Shown piece by piece: positions 45,067 to 53,065 of a stretch of 64,000 nucleotides of DNA. How positions within the stretch are numbered: the stretch's first letter is position 1; each line of letters starts with the position of its first letter. The position numbers and the translations under genes were made by a program. The notes beneath the pieces were generated by a model. It saw nothing but the letters and a program-made list of their open reading frames with translations, was not told where the DNA came from and did no database searches. The stretch spans positions 35,890-99,889 of the forward strand of contig JAABSV010000001.1 of assembly GCA_011390165.1 (NCBI GenBank), given 5' to 3'. The stretch comes from Desulfobulbaceae bacterium. Its GTDB lineage: Bacteria > Desulfobacterota > Desulfobulbia > Desulfobulbales > Desulfocapsaceae.

Positions 45067-45438
45067 ATCGATTTCCGGTTCTCTTGATGGATTGTGTGCA
45101 GAGCGGGTCCGGCCTTTTCGGCCCCGACGGAGATAAAACCGGCCGACTCAGTTATACCGTTGTGGAAAAAGTACGAATCTGATATTTACCTGAAACCGAT
45201 CACGTTTGCACACCACTTTTTTTGCTAACCGTTCATCAGCCACCCATTTTCAGCCGGTCAGGCCCCCCCACAGAGCCAGCACCTCGAAAGAGCCAACTCT
45301 AGCTCGACGGCCAGCCTGAACGAACCCGGAGTACTGCCTGAACGGCCACAGACCCCGGTGCTGCAGACTTGTGCTGCCTGGCAGTGACCACTTACCTTTT
45401 TCCCTGTTCGACTCAATTCTCTTTTCAGCAGGTGGACC
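45067..45438. other. Intergenic region between the Trm112-like gene and proC
   Basis: A 372-base gap between divergent genes. Its right half holds copy 2 of the dispersed repeat (45224-45387). The left half contains a short CCGGCCTTTTCGGCCCC inverted repeat near 45110 and an A/T-rich stretch near 45180-45225 that could hold promoters, but no good -35/-10 pair. No credible gene is seen outside the repeat. Confidence 0.5.
45224..45387 (+). repeat. Dispersed repeat element, copy 2
   Basis: The sequence aligns with copy 1 from TAACCGTT onward, with one 3-base deletion that keeps the reading frame. The frame reads ISHPFSAGQAPPQSQHLERA, then SLNEPGVLPERPQ, and ends at TGA 45385-45387. It lacks a usual start codon (TTC ATC where copies 1 and 3 have TTG ACC or GTG ACC). 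It lies 51 bases upstream of proC. Confidence 0.85.
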
Positions 45439-46254
45439 ATGAACAAATTTATCGGTTTTGTCGGTGGCGGCCAGATGGCCGAGGCCCTGATCAGAGGGGT
45501 GATAGCCTCCGGCCTCTACCACAGCGACAATATTCTGGTCAGTGAACCCAACGACTTTCGCCGCGAGCATCTGGAAAAGACCTATGCGGTGCATACCTCT
45601 GCCGACAACCACGAGTTGTTTAGGCGGTGCCGGATCGTCATCCTGGCAGTGAAACCACAGACCATGAAAGCGCTGCTCGAAGAGTGCCGCGAACGGGTCG
45701 GTGAACAGCACATCCTGGTCACAGTGGCTGCCGGCCTGCCGATCTCTTTTTACCAGAAGACGGTTGGGCGCGAGGGACTGAAGGTTATCCGAGCCATGCC
45801 CAACACCCCGGCCCTCGTCCTGGAAGGGGCGACCGCATTGAGCAGAAACGGCCATGTCAGCGAAGAGGAACTCCTTGAGGCGGAGGAGATTTTTCTGGCG
45901 GTGGGCGAAGTGGTCCTGCTCGACGAGGTCCATCTTGATGCGGTGACCGGTCTGAGCGGTTCCGGGCCGGCCTACGTCTTCTCCTTCGTCGAGGCCTTGA
46001 TTGATGCCGGAGTGAAATCCGGTCTTACCCGGGCAGTCTCGGAAAAACTGACCCTGCAGACCGTATCCGGTTCGGTCAAACTGCTCAAGGAGAGCGGCGA
46101 GCACCCGGCTGCCCTGCGTGGCAAGGTCACCTCACCCGGCGGCACCGCCATCACCGCTCTGCACGTCCTGGAGAAGGCCGGCTTCCATGGGATGATCATG
46201 GATATCGTCGAATCGGCTGTGGTTCGTTCCCGGCAACTGGGTCAGGTGGAATGA
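45439..46254 (+). CDS. proC: Pyrroline-5-carboxylate reductase
   Basis: A 271-residue enzyme for the last step of proline synthesis. It has an N-terminal Rossmann loop FVGGGQMAEALIRG, VILAVKPQ, VRAMPNTPA-like IRAMPNTPALV, and the C-terminal signature VTGLSGSGPAYVFSFVEALIDAGV and TSPGGTAITALHVLE. Length is normal. The ATG follows AGGTGG. The gene overlaps nadK by four bases. Confidence 0.96.
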   Translation: MNKFIGFVGGGQMAEALIRGVIASGLYHSDNILVSEPNDFRREHLEKTYAVHTSADNHELFRRCRIVILAVKPQTMKALLEECRERVGEQHILVTVAAGLPISFYQKTVGREGLKVIRAMPNTPALVLEGATALSRNGHVSEEELLEAEEIFLAVGEVVLLDEVHLDAVTGLSGSGPAYVFSFVEALIDAGVKSGLTRAVSEKLTLQTVSGSVKLLKESGEHPAALRGKVTSPGGTAITALHVLEKAGFHGMIMDIVESAVVRSRQLGQVE

Positions 46255-47138
46255 GTTCCCTCTTCCCGTTCCGCCGCCAGATACGGCTCGCTCTCCGCCA
46301 GGTCGCCCTGATCACCAAGAAGGAGGATGCCCGGGCGGAAACCTATGCCACCACCCTCAGTGAGTGGCTGCGGCAGCGAGGGGTCGAAGTGCAGTTGAAC
46401 CGGATCAACTCCGGTCAGGAGATGGTTATTGTCCTCGGTGGTGACGGTACCCTGCTCCATATCGCCGAAAACGCCGCCCGCCACGCCATCCCGGTCCTGG
46501 GTATCAACCTCGGCAACCTCGGTTTTCTCACTGAACTGACCGAAGGGGAAACCCTCGGCGTCCTTGAGCAGATTTTGAACGGCCCGGTCACCGTCGAAAA
46601 CCGCCTGATGCTGAAAACCCGCCTGCTCCGGGATGGCCGGCCAAGCGCCTACCGCTACGCCTTAAACGATGTGGTGATCAGCAAGAATGTTGTTGACCGG
46701 CTGCTCAATCTCACCGCCACCGCCGACCTGGAGTACATCACCACCTATCGGGCAGACGGCTTGATCTTCTCCTCTCCCACCGGGTCGACCGCCTACAACC
46801 TCTCTGCCGGCGGCCCGCTGGTCTACCCCGGTCTGGCCACCATCACCGTTACCCCGATCTGCCCCTTCATGCTCAGCAGCAGGCCCATCATCCTGCCCGC
46901 CGAAAAAAGGATTACCACCCGCTTTGCCAGCAACCACCGGGCCGGCAAAGCGGAGATTATCGTTGACGGGCAACCGGTCTGGGAGATGGTTCCGGGCGAT
47001 GAACTGCAGGTGGCCACCGCCCGCCACCCGCTCCAGTTGATCGTCTCCTCCGGCCGTGACTATTTCAGCATCGTCCGCAACAAACTCCACTGGGGGATTT
47101 CCGGTACCGATCAATCCCCGGTCACCTCTTCTTGCTGA
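46251..47138 (+). CDS. nadK: NAD kinase
   Basis: A 295-residue enzyme that phosphorylates NAD to NADP. The catalytic GGDGT is at 63-67, followed by GINLGNLGFLTE, LNDVVI and SPTGSTAYNLSAGGPLVYP. It starts on an ATGA shared with the proC stop. Its last 17 bases overlap the convergent response-regulator gene. Confidence 0.95.
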   Translation: MSSLFPFRRQIRLALRQVALITKKEDARAETYATTLSEWLRQRGVEVQLNRINSGQEMVIVLGGDGTLLHIAENAARHAIPVLGINLGNLGFLTELTEGETLGVLEQILNGPVTVENRLMLKTRLLRDGRPSAYRYALNDVVISKNVVDRLLNLTATADLEYITTYRADGLIFSSPTGSTAYNLSAGGPLVYPGLATITVTPICPFMLSSRPIILPAEKRITTRFASNHRAGKAEIIVDGQPVWEMVPGDELQVATARHPLQLIVSSGRDYFSIVRNKLHWGISGTDQSPVTSSC

Positions 47139-48516
47139 TCCGGTATTTCTTCATTTTGTACTGCAGAAGGCTCTTGGTAATCCCCAATTTTTCTGCGGCC
47201 CTGGCCTGAACATAGTCAGTATCGTACAGCGCCCGGACGAGCATCTTCTTTTCCACCGCATACAACACATCGTTGAGCCCGACATCCTCGGGGAGCAACT
47301 GCTGCAGATCGAGATCGCTGTCCCAACTCGGTCGTTCCTCGCCGTAGAGGGTCTCCGGCTGGACATCCTCCGCCTCTATCCGGTCGTTGGCGCAAAGGAC
47401 GGCGGCCCGCTCGATGGTGTTCTCCAACTCACGGATATTCCCCTCCCAGGGGAGACGGAGAAGGAGTTTGACCGCCTCAGGGGAGATACTCAGCGCCGGT
47501 CTTGCCAATTCCTGACGGTACTTGTCGACGAAATAATCGGTCAGCAGGGGAATATCGTCCATCCTCTCCCGCAGGGCCGGCAGGTGCACCGGAATAACAT
47601 TGAGCCGATAAAAGAGATCCTCACGAAAACTGCCGGTGGCCACATCCTCGCGCAGATCCCGGTTGGTGGCACTGATAATCCGCACATCCACCTCGATGGT
47701 GGTGCTCCCCCCTACCCTTTCAAAGTTCTTCTCCTGCAGAACCCGGAGCAGTTTCGCCTGAACCGAGGGGGGGATGGCGCCAACCTCGTCAAGAAAGACG
47801 GTGCCACCATCGGCCTGTTCGAGACGCCCTTTGCGCATCGCCACCGCGCCAGTGAAGGCCCCCTGTTCGTGGCCGAACAGTTCGCTCTCCAGGAGATTCT
47901 GGGAGAGGGCGGCACAGTTGACGGCGATAAAGGGCTGCGCCTCCCGTGGCGAGTTGAGGTGAATCGCCTTGGCCACCAGTTCCTTGCCGGTACCGCTCTC
48001 GCCGGTAACCAGCACCGCAGCCTGGGTCGGTGCCACCTTTTCGATTAACTGGTAGACCTGAAGAATTTTCTCATTCTTGCCGATCATCCCGGAAAAGCCG
48101 GTTGTGCTGCGAATCTGGTCGCGCAGCCGGCTGTTTTCCCGGATCAGCGAATAGTGGTGCGCCGCCTTGCGCAGGGTGACAATCAACTCATCATTGGAAA
48201 AGGGTTTGGCGAGATAGCTGAAGGCCCCGGCCTGCATTGCCGCCACCGCCTTGTCCACCTCGGCAAAGGCGGTGATGACGATCACCGGCAGATCCTTCTT
48301 TTTTTCTTTCACCCTAGCCAGCAGTTGCAAACCGTTGATCCCCGGCATCTGCATATCGGTGACCACCAGGTCAAGGTCGACATTATCGACTACTGCCAGG
48401 CCGGCCTCACCGTCTGCGGCGGTAAACACCTCGAAACCTTCGTCCTGGAGAAGTTCGGAAAGGACGACAAGATAGTTCGGCTCATCGTCAACCACAAGGA
48501 TCGAAACCCTGCTCAT
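47122..48516 (-). CDS. NtrC-family sigma-54-dependent response regulator
   Basis: A 464-residue protein with an N-terminal receiver (phospho-acceptor D54 in VVTDMQMPG, lysine in YLAKPF). The AAA+ domain has Walker A GESGTGKE at 172-179 and the sigma-54 contact loop GAFTGA at 219-224. A C-terminal Fis-type helix-turn-helix has AAEKLGITKSLLQYKMKKY. It should activate sigma-54 promoters after phosphorylation. The ATG at 48516 follows AAGGGG. No histidine kinase is adjacent. A PHP phosphoesterase gene lies 16 bases upstream on the same strand. Confidence 0.95.
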   Translation of the reverse strand: MSRVSILVVDDEPNYLVVLSELLQDEGFEVFTAADGEAGLAVVDNVDLDLVVTDMQMPGINGLQLLARVKEKKKDLPVIVITAFAEVDKAVAAMQAGAFSYLAKPFSNDELIVTLRKAAHHYSLIRENSRLRDQIRSTTGFSGMIGKNEKILQVYQLIEKVAPTQAAVLVTGESGTGKELVAKAIHLNSPREAQPFIAVNCAALSQNLLESELFGHEQGAFTGAVAMRKGRLEQADGGTVFLDEVGAIPPSVQAKLLRVLQEKNFERVGGSTTIEVDVRIISATNRDLREDVATGSFREDLFYRLNVIPVHLPALRERMDDIPLLTDYFVDKYRQELARPALSISPEAVKLLLRLPWEGNIRELENTIERAAVLCANDRIEAEDVQPETLYGEERPSWDSDLDLQQLLPEDVGLNDVLYAVEKKMLVRALYDTDYVQARAAEKLGITKSLLQYKMKKYRISKKR

Positions 48517-48532
48517 TACCAGCACCCCTTCA

Positions 48533-49378
48533 TCAAAGCCTCTGATCGAGACGTACTTTCAATAATGCCAGCACCTCGTTCGGCACCGCATTGTTTTTGC
48601 CACCGGCAAGGGTGGTCTGTGGGCGGATCGCCCCATGGTAATCACTTCCACCGGTGGCCAGGAGGCTGTGCCGCTCAGCAAGGGCCAGCATTTCCCGGCG
48701 CTGGCGGCGACTGTGAGTAGGATAATAAACCTCCAGGCCATCCAGGCCCAGCTGGCACCAGTGCGGCAGTTGGGCAGCGAGTAGAGAGGGTTCCGGGCAG
48801 GCCTGGAGGGGATGGGCAAGTACCGCCAGGCCACCGGCCTGATGGATCACCACAATTGCCTCGGCCAACTGCAGGAGAGGGCGGCTCCGGTAGGCCAGAC
48901 CATTTCGGCCAAGATAGAGACGAAAGGCCTCCTCGTGGCTGGCAACCGCCCCTATTTGCCGAAGAATGGCGGCAATGTGCGGCCGGCCACATTGACCGGG
49001 GCCGGCGACCTTGGCCAGTTCCTCAGCACTAATCCTGAACCCGAGATCGGTCAGAGTCTTGAGTATGGCAGCGTTCCGCGCTCTTCGCCCCTCCTGCAAC
49101 TGGCAAAGAGCCTGGTCGAGGACGACGCTGGTCGGGTCGAAGCCGTAGGCAAGAAGATGGAGATGAAAGTCCTGCCAGCGGACACTCAACTCAAGGCCGG
49201 TAACCACCTCAACCCCGTACTCCTTTCCGGTTGCCACCGCCTCGGCGATACCGGCCACCGTGTCGTGGTCGGTGATGGCAATCGCCGGCAATCCTTTTTG
49301 CCTGGCCAGCCGAACCAGTTCCGAGGGCGTCATGCTGCCGTCAGAGAAGGTAGAATGGATATGCAGATCAATACTCAT
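48533..49378 (-). CDS. PHP-domain phosphoesterase (TrpH/RnmM-like)
   Basis: A 281-residue PHP protein with the metal-binding motifs DLHIHSTFSDGS, ITDHDT and GLELS, and a late GGSDYHG. Family members such as TrpH hydrolyse 3',5'-nucleoside bisphosphates or trim RNA ends; which activity applies here is not visible. Length is typical. It is the first gene of a pair with the sigma-54 regulator and is divergent from a lipoprotein gene. Confidence 0.88.
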   Translation of the reverse strand: MSIDLHIHSTFSDGSMTPSELVRLARQKGLPAIAITDHDTVAGIAEAVATGKEYGVEVVTGLELSVRWQDFHLHLLAYGFDPTSVVLDQALCQLQEGRRARNAAILKTLTDLGFRISAEELAKVAGPGQCGRPHIAAILRQIGAVASHEEAFRLYLGRNGLAYRSRPLLQLAEAIVVIHQAGGLAVLAHPLQACPEPSLLAAQLPHWCQLGLDGLEVYYPTHSRRQRREMLALAERHSLLATGGSDYHGAIRPQTTLAGGKNNAVPNEVLALLKVRLDQRL

Positions 49379-49393
49379 CGTGGGCCAGGGTCG

Positions 49394-49410
49394 AAGGGAA
49401 TATTTCCCTT
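49394..49410. promoter_or_regulatory. Operator-like palindrome between divergent genes
   Basis: AAGGGAA at 49394-49400 and TTCCCTT at 49404-49410 form a perfect 7-bp inverted repeat around TAT, 16 bases upstream of the PHP gene start. The size and position suit a dimeric repressor site, but no regulator can be assigned. Confidence 0.45.
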
Positions 49411-49469
49411 TACTTTTTTACCATCCGTCCGATACAGTTGCACAGTTACACAATCAGTGGAGAAATGCA

Positions 49470-50312
49470 ATGCGTCACCCATGCCGATCCTTTTTGCCTC
49501 TTTGTAGTCGTCAACGTCCCTTTCCCTGTCCTTATCCCCGGACCCATCTCCTTACCACCGCCCTGCTCACCCTTCTCCTGGCCACCGCAGCCTGCACCGC
49601 ACGAATTCCCGAGCCGATCAGCCACCCCTACAGCCAGCAGGAAAAGATGCAGGCATCCGGACACTGGGACATCCTCGCCCAGGATCTGGCCAACCGGATC
49701 AACAACCAATTGATCCGCACCAACCATCTCCACAGCCCGATCTTTGTCGAGCAAACCTGCGGTGACGAGAAGAAAAACTGCTCGCCCGAGGAGACCAGCC
49801 CGTTCAACGAAGCCTTTCGTGACCTGCTGATCACCAGCCTGGTCGACCACGGCATTCCCACCCGACACCAGCCTGACGACCAGGCCATCGAGGTGCTCTA
49901 CAAGGTGCAGGTGGTCCGCCACCATGGGGAACGGATCCGTACCCTGCAACCCGGGCTGCTCACCGCCCTCGCCGCCGGCATCGTTGTCCTCCGCAATGCT
50001 CCCGCTGATATCGTTCTCCTTGCCGCCGGCACCGCAGCCGATGTCGCCAACAGCAGTTTGAACCGCCATGGCCACTACGAAGTGATCATCACCACCTCAA
50101 TGCTTGCCGACGACAACTACCTCTTCCGGGCATCGGATATCTACTATATCAACGACCGTGATTTCTGGCATTACGAAGAAAACCGGCTCACCCCGAAGAC
50201 CATCCGGCTGACCAGTGCCGGCCATTCAGCAAAGGGGGGGACTTCCGCGCCGGTGGCAAAGAAACCGGCTGGGGAAGTGGCCACTGCGCCGGTGGATGGA
50301 CAGGCCCTGTAA
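49470..50312 (+). CDS. Hypothetical lipoprotein next to the FlgO-like gene
   Basis: A 280-residue protein. Its long N-terminal region contains a signal-like stretch with a lipobox ending L-A-T-A-A-C about 40 residues in. The mature part has DILAQDLANRINNQL, an internal hydrophobic patch (GLLTALAAGIVVL, ADIVLLAAGTA) and YYINDRDFWHYEENRL. The C-terminus is Ala/Pro/Gly-rich. I do not recognise the family. The ATG at 49470 follows GGAGA. It is followed by another lipoprotein gene of the FlgO family, so the two may act together at the outer membrane. Confidence 0.7.
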   Translation: MRHPCRSFLPLCSRQRPFPCPYPRTHLLTTALLTLLLATAACTARIPEPISHPYSQQEKMQASGHWDILAQDLANRINNQLIRTNHLHSPIFVEQTCGDEKKNCSPEETSPFNEAFRDLLITSLVDHGIPTRHQPDDQAIEVLYKVQVVRHHGERIRTLQPGLLTALAAGIVVLRNAPADIVLLAAGTAADVANSSLNRHGHYEVIITTSMLADDNYLFRASDIYYINDRDFWHYEENRLTPKTIRLTSAGHSAKGGTSAPVAKKPAGEVATAPVDGQAL

Positions 50313-50355
50313 TCATCCCCTGGCCTCACCTCCGGAAAAGGGGAGAGACCCTCGC

Positions 50356-50420
50356 CACCACCAAAAGTGACAAATGGTGGTGTGACCCGGCCGGTACCCC
50401 TCGGAGTTCAGCCAACTCCG
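50356..50420 (+). other. Two stem-loops in the leader of the FlgO-like gene
   Basis: CACCACC at 50356-50362 pairs with GGTGGTG at 50376-50382. CGGAGTT at 50402-50408 pairs with AACTCCG at 50414-50420 around a five-base loop. They lie between two lipoprotein genes and just before the GGAGGT ribosome binding site of the second. No U-tract follows either stem. Confidence 0.4.
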
Positions 50421-50449
50421 TGCATCTTGTTCACAGGAGGTCACTCGAG

Positions 50450-51100
50450 ATGACTGCCTCTCCCCCCCACCGCCCCCGCAGTAACGGGAGACGGTGGACT
50501 TTGTCGATCCTCCTTCTGCCCCTCCTCTTCGGGGGCTGTGCGCAACTCAACTGCACTCCTCTGGAAAGGGTTCTGGGTGGGCCAACCAACCTGATCAATT
50601 TTGCCTACCGGATCACCGACAACCTCAGCTACCAGGCCATACCACCACTGCTCCCCAACTATCCGGCAATGCCAATACTGGTCACCACCTTTGTCGACAA
50701 CAACGATCTTGAACAGACCAGCAATTTCGGCAGGATCCTTCAGGAACACATCAGTTCCCGGCTGGTGCAATTGGGCTATGCGGTTCGGGAGATAAAGATT
50801 GCTCAAACCCTGGAAATTACCCCCCGTTCCGGGGAAACCATCCTCAGCCGTGATCTCTCGCGGATCAGTGCTGATCAGCCGGCCCAGGCAATTCTGGTCG
50901 GCACCTACGCCCGCAGCAATCGGGTTCTCTACATCTCGGCCCGGCTGATCAACCCGAAGGACAACACCATCATTGCCGCTGATGACCACCGACTCTGCAT
51001 GGATGACGAACTTCTGGCAATGTTTGGCCTGCAGCGGCGGTCGCCGGTCGATGAGCCGATACGCGACCCCGGTCGCCCCTTACTCAACTCAGTTCTGTAG
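50450..51100 (+). CDS. FlgO-family outer-membrane lipoprotein
   Basis: A 216-residue lipoprotein with signal segment WTLSILLLPLLFGGC (lipobox F-G-G-C). A FlgO domain follows with ILVTTFVDNNDLEQTSNFGRILQEHISSRL, AQAILVGTY and VLYISARLINPKDNTIIAADD. In Vibrio, FlgO is an outer-membrane protein linked to flagellar stability and motility. No flagellar gene lies in this window, and FlgO-domain proteins occur in other envelope contexts. The ATG at 50450 follows CAGGAGGT. Confidence 0.82.
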   Translation: MTASPPHRPRSNGRRWTLSILLLPLLFGGCAQLNCTPLERVLGGPTNLINFAYRITDNLSYQAIPPLLPNYPAMPILVTTFVDNNDLEQTSNFGRILQEHISSRLVQLGYAVREIKIAQTLEITPRSGETILSRDLSRISADQPAQAILVGTYARSNRVLYISARLINPKDNTIIAADDHRLCMDDELLAMFGLQRRSPVDEPIRDPGRPLLNSVL

Positions 51101-51113
51101 AAGAACGTCAGCG

Positions 51114-51950
51114 ATGCCCCTCACCGGCCGTACCCTCCTCCTCCCCGGGGCCGCCCGGGCCATCGGCAGGGCCATTGCCCGCCGTTTTGCCGACCGGGGG
51201 GCGCGGCTGGTCCTGCCGGTGTACGACTGGCCGGAAGCGGTAGACGAGATGGCCGGGGAGTTTCGGGACAAGCGCTACAACTGCCTGATTGTCCACGCCG
51301 ACCTCCGCAAGGAGGAGGACGCCGCCATGCTGGCCGAAAAAATTTCCGCCGAATACGGCTCGCTTGACTACCTCGTCAACAACATAGAACGGGGGGGGAT
51401 GCCGGTGGTGCACGGTGGCTACCATCTCCCCGCCAACCGAGGGCAATGGGACCTCGAGTTCAACACCAGCCTGAAGGCCAAGTGGCTGCTTTTCAGCCAT
51501 TGTTACCCCCTTATGGCCGGGCGGAGCGGCAGCGCCGTGGTCAACCTTTCCTCCATAGCCGCCAGCACCGGTCGCAGCGGCGCAACCGCTGCCCTGTTCA
51601 GTGACGGCTACAGTGCCGCCAACCGCGGCGTCCGGACGTTGACGGAAACCTGGGCCAGACAGGCGGCACCCCATACCCGGGTAAACGAACTGGTGCTCGG
51701 GCTGGTGCGGGGGCGGCATGGCGAGGGGACACGGGGCTGGGCCTGTCTTGCCGAAAACGAGCAGGAGGCCATTGTAGAGAGCATCCCCCTGCAGCGCACC
51801 GGCCTGCCGGAAGAGGTTGCTGAAGCGGTCTATTTTCTCGCCGTGGAGGCTGCCTACATCACCGGAGCCAGCCTACTGCTGGACGGTGGCCTGCATCTCG
51901 GCCCGAACAGGGTACCTCCCATCCCTCCGGGGGTTGTCGCTGACGACTGA
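51114..51950 (+). CDS. SDR-family protein lacking the catalytic lysine
   Basis: A 278-residue classical short-chain dehydrogenase fold with nucleotide loop GAARAIGRA (12-20), NN at 89-90, the serine in NLSSIAAS and Y166. The usual Y-x3-K reads Y-S-A-A-N, with N170 in place of lysine. It has the common SDR ending AAYITGASLLLDGGLHLG. Without the lysine normal SDR chemistry is doubtful; the protein may be regulatory or use an altered mechanism. The substrate is unknown. The ATG at 51114 is preceded only by a weak AGAAG. It starts 13 bases after the FlgO-like gene. Confidence 0.85.
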   Translation: MPLTGRTLLLPGAARAIGRAIARRFADRGARLVLPVYDWPEAVDEMAGEFRDKRYNCLIVHADLRKEEDAAMLAEKISAEYGSLDYLVNNIERGGMPVVHGGYHLPANRGQWDLEFNTSLKAKWLLFSHCYPLMAGRSGSAVVNLSSIAASTGRSGATAALFSDGYSAANRGVRTLTETWARQAAPHTRVNELVLGLVRGRHGEGTRGWACLAENEQEAIVESIPLQRTGLPEEVAEAVYFLAVEAAYITGASLLLDGGLHLGPNRVPPIPPGVVADD

Positions 51951-52027
51951 AGGTGCAGCCCGAACCTGAACAGACAAGGGGCACCAGGCAAAAGAGCAGT
52001 TGCCGATACGCGACAAGTCGTACTCGT

Positions 52028-52190
52028 TCAGCGGTAGGCAGCAAAAGGCTGTAGGACCCGGATTCGTTCCCGTTCAGCCAGTTCCCCAAGTTGGTTCAGG
52101 CAGGTTGCCAGGCCTAGAGCTGTATCTGTGCGGTGTTTGCTCTGTGAGGTGGCCTGACCGGGCAAAAATGGGGTGCTGGTCACCGGCTAC
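52028..52190 (-). repeat. Dispersed repeat element, copy 3 (opposite strand)
   Basis: The complement matches copies 1 and 2. On the minus strand TAG-CCG-GTG-ACC-AGC opens a frame from GTG 52183 to TGA 52028 (51 codons) reading TSTPFLPGQATSQSKH, then CLNQLGELAERERIRVLQPFAAYR. The element starts about nine bases after the stop of the HEAT-like gene on the same strand. Relative to copy 1 it has an in-frame one-codon length difference. Confidence 0.85.
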
Positions 52191-52198
52191 GAAAAAAA

Positions 52199-53053
52199 TC
52201 AGGGAAGGAGGCGACAGGCCTCTTCAGCCAGTTGCCCGAGAGTGGTTTGCCGCGTACCGCAGGCATCATAAATTTCGACCAGATGATGGTGATGGCGATA
52301 CCGGTCAATCCGCCCCCGCAGTTTCTGCCGACCCGGACCGGCCCAGGGCCAGTCGGTATCACTGCCGGAACCGGCATCTTCGACAGGATCCTCATTACCT
52401 GGTACGGCAAGAAAGCCCAGAGCCCTGATTGCCAAGCCCACTACCTGGAGGTCGGCTGAGTCGAGATAGGCGACGAGATCCTGCTCTATCCCCTGCCGCC
52501 GCATCTCCACGGGGTGCCGGGCACAGAGGCGGCCAATCCCCCAGAGCAGCCCCCGCTGCAGGAAAGGCAGTTCGAGATAATTTCCTTCCTGGAACGGTTC
52601 AGGGCCGTCCTCACGCATATAGGAGAAGAGCAGATGCCGGTATTCCCGGCGGAGCAGAGAAGAGTGGCAGAGAATCTCCGCCATCGCCTCCGGCGCTCCC
52701 CAGCCGATGCCACCGGATTCGTCATTGAGCGACCAGAGGAGGCGTCGCATCACCACTCTCGCCGCCTCCGGATCATCGACTGCCAGTGCCGGCACCACCC
52801 GACCGAAGGCAAAGACCCCATTCCAGCGCACCCTCTGGTCGAGGTGGCAAAGGCTGGCAAAGAGGGGGGGGAGCAACTGACTGGTGGGGTAGACCTGCAA
52901 CCGTTGCCGGACCCTCTCCTGTTCCCTGTCGGCAAGAATTGTCAGAACCTCTTCTTTTACCCTTCGCCGTCGCACCTTCCCTCCCGCCAAACCCTGCCGG
53001 AGTAACCAGAACTCCAGGACCACCGCCCCCCTTTGAGACCAGTCAACCGCCAC
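52199..53053 (-). CDS. HEAT-repeat-like protein
   Basis: A 284-residue protein with repeated helical pairs such as LASLCHLDQRVRWNGVFAFGRVV, RRLLWSLNDESGGIGWGAPEAMAEIL and RGLLWGIGRLCARHP, resembling HEAT or ARM repeats and the conserved DVU0298-type proteins of sulfate reducers (from memory, not searched). No catalytic motif. Such repeats mediate protein binding. It starts 12 bases after the cNMP/PATAN gene and is the last gene of that operon. Confidence 0.72.
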   Translation of the reverse strand: MAVDWSQRGAVVLEFWLLRQGLAGGKVRRRRVKEEVLTILADREQERVRQRLQVYPTSQLLPPLFASLCHLDQRVRWNGVFAFGRVVPALAVDDPEAARVVMRRLLWSLNDESGGIGWGAPEAMAEILCHSSLLRREYRHLLFSYMREDGPEPFQEGNYLELPFLQRGLLWGIGRLCARHPVEMRRQGIEQDLVAYLDSADLQVVGLAIRALGFLAVPGNEDPVEDAGSGSDTDWPWAGPGRQKLRGRIDRYRHHHHLVEIYDACGTRQTTLGQLAEEACRLLP

Positions 53054-53065
53054 CAGGCCGACGGC

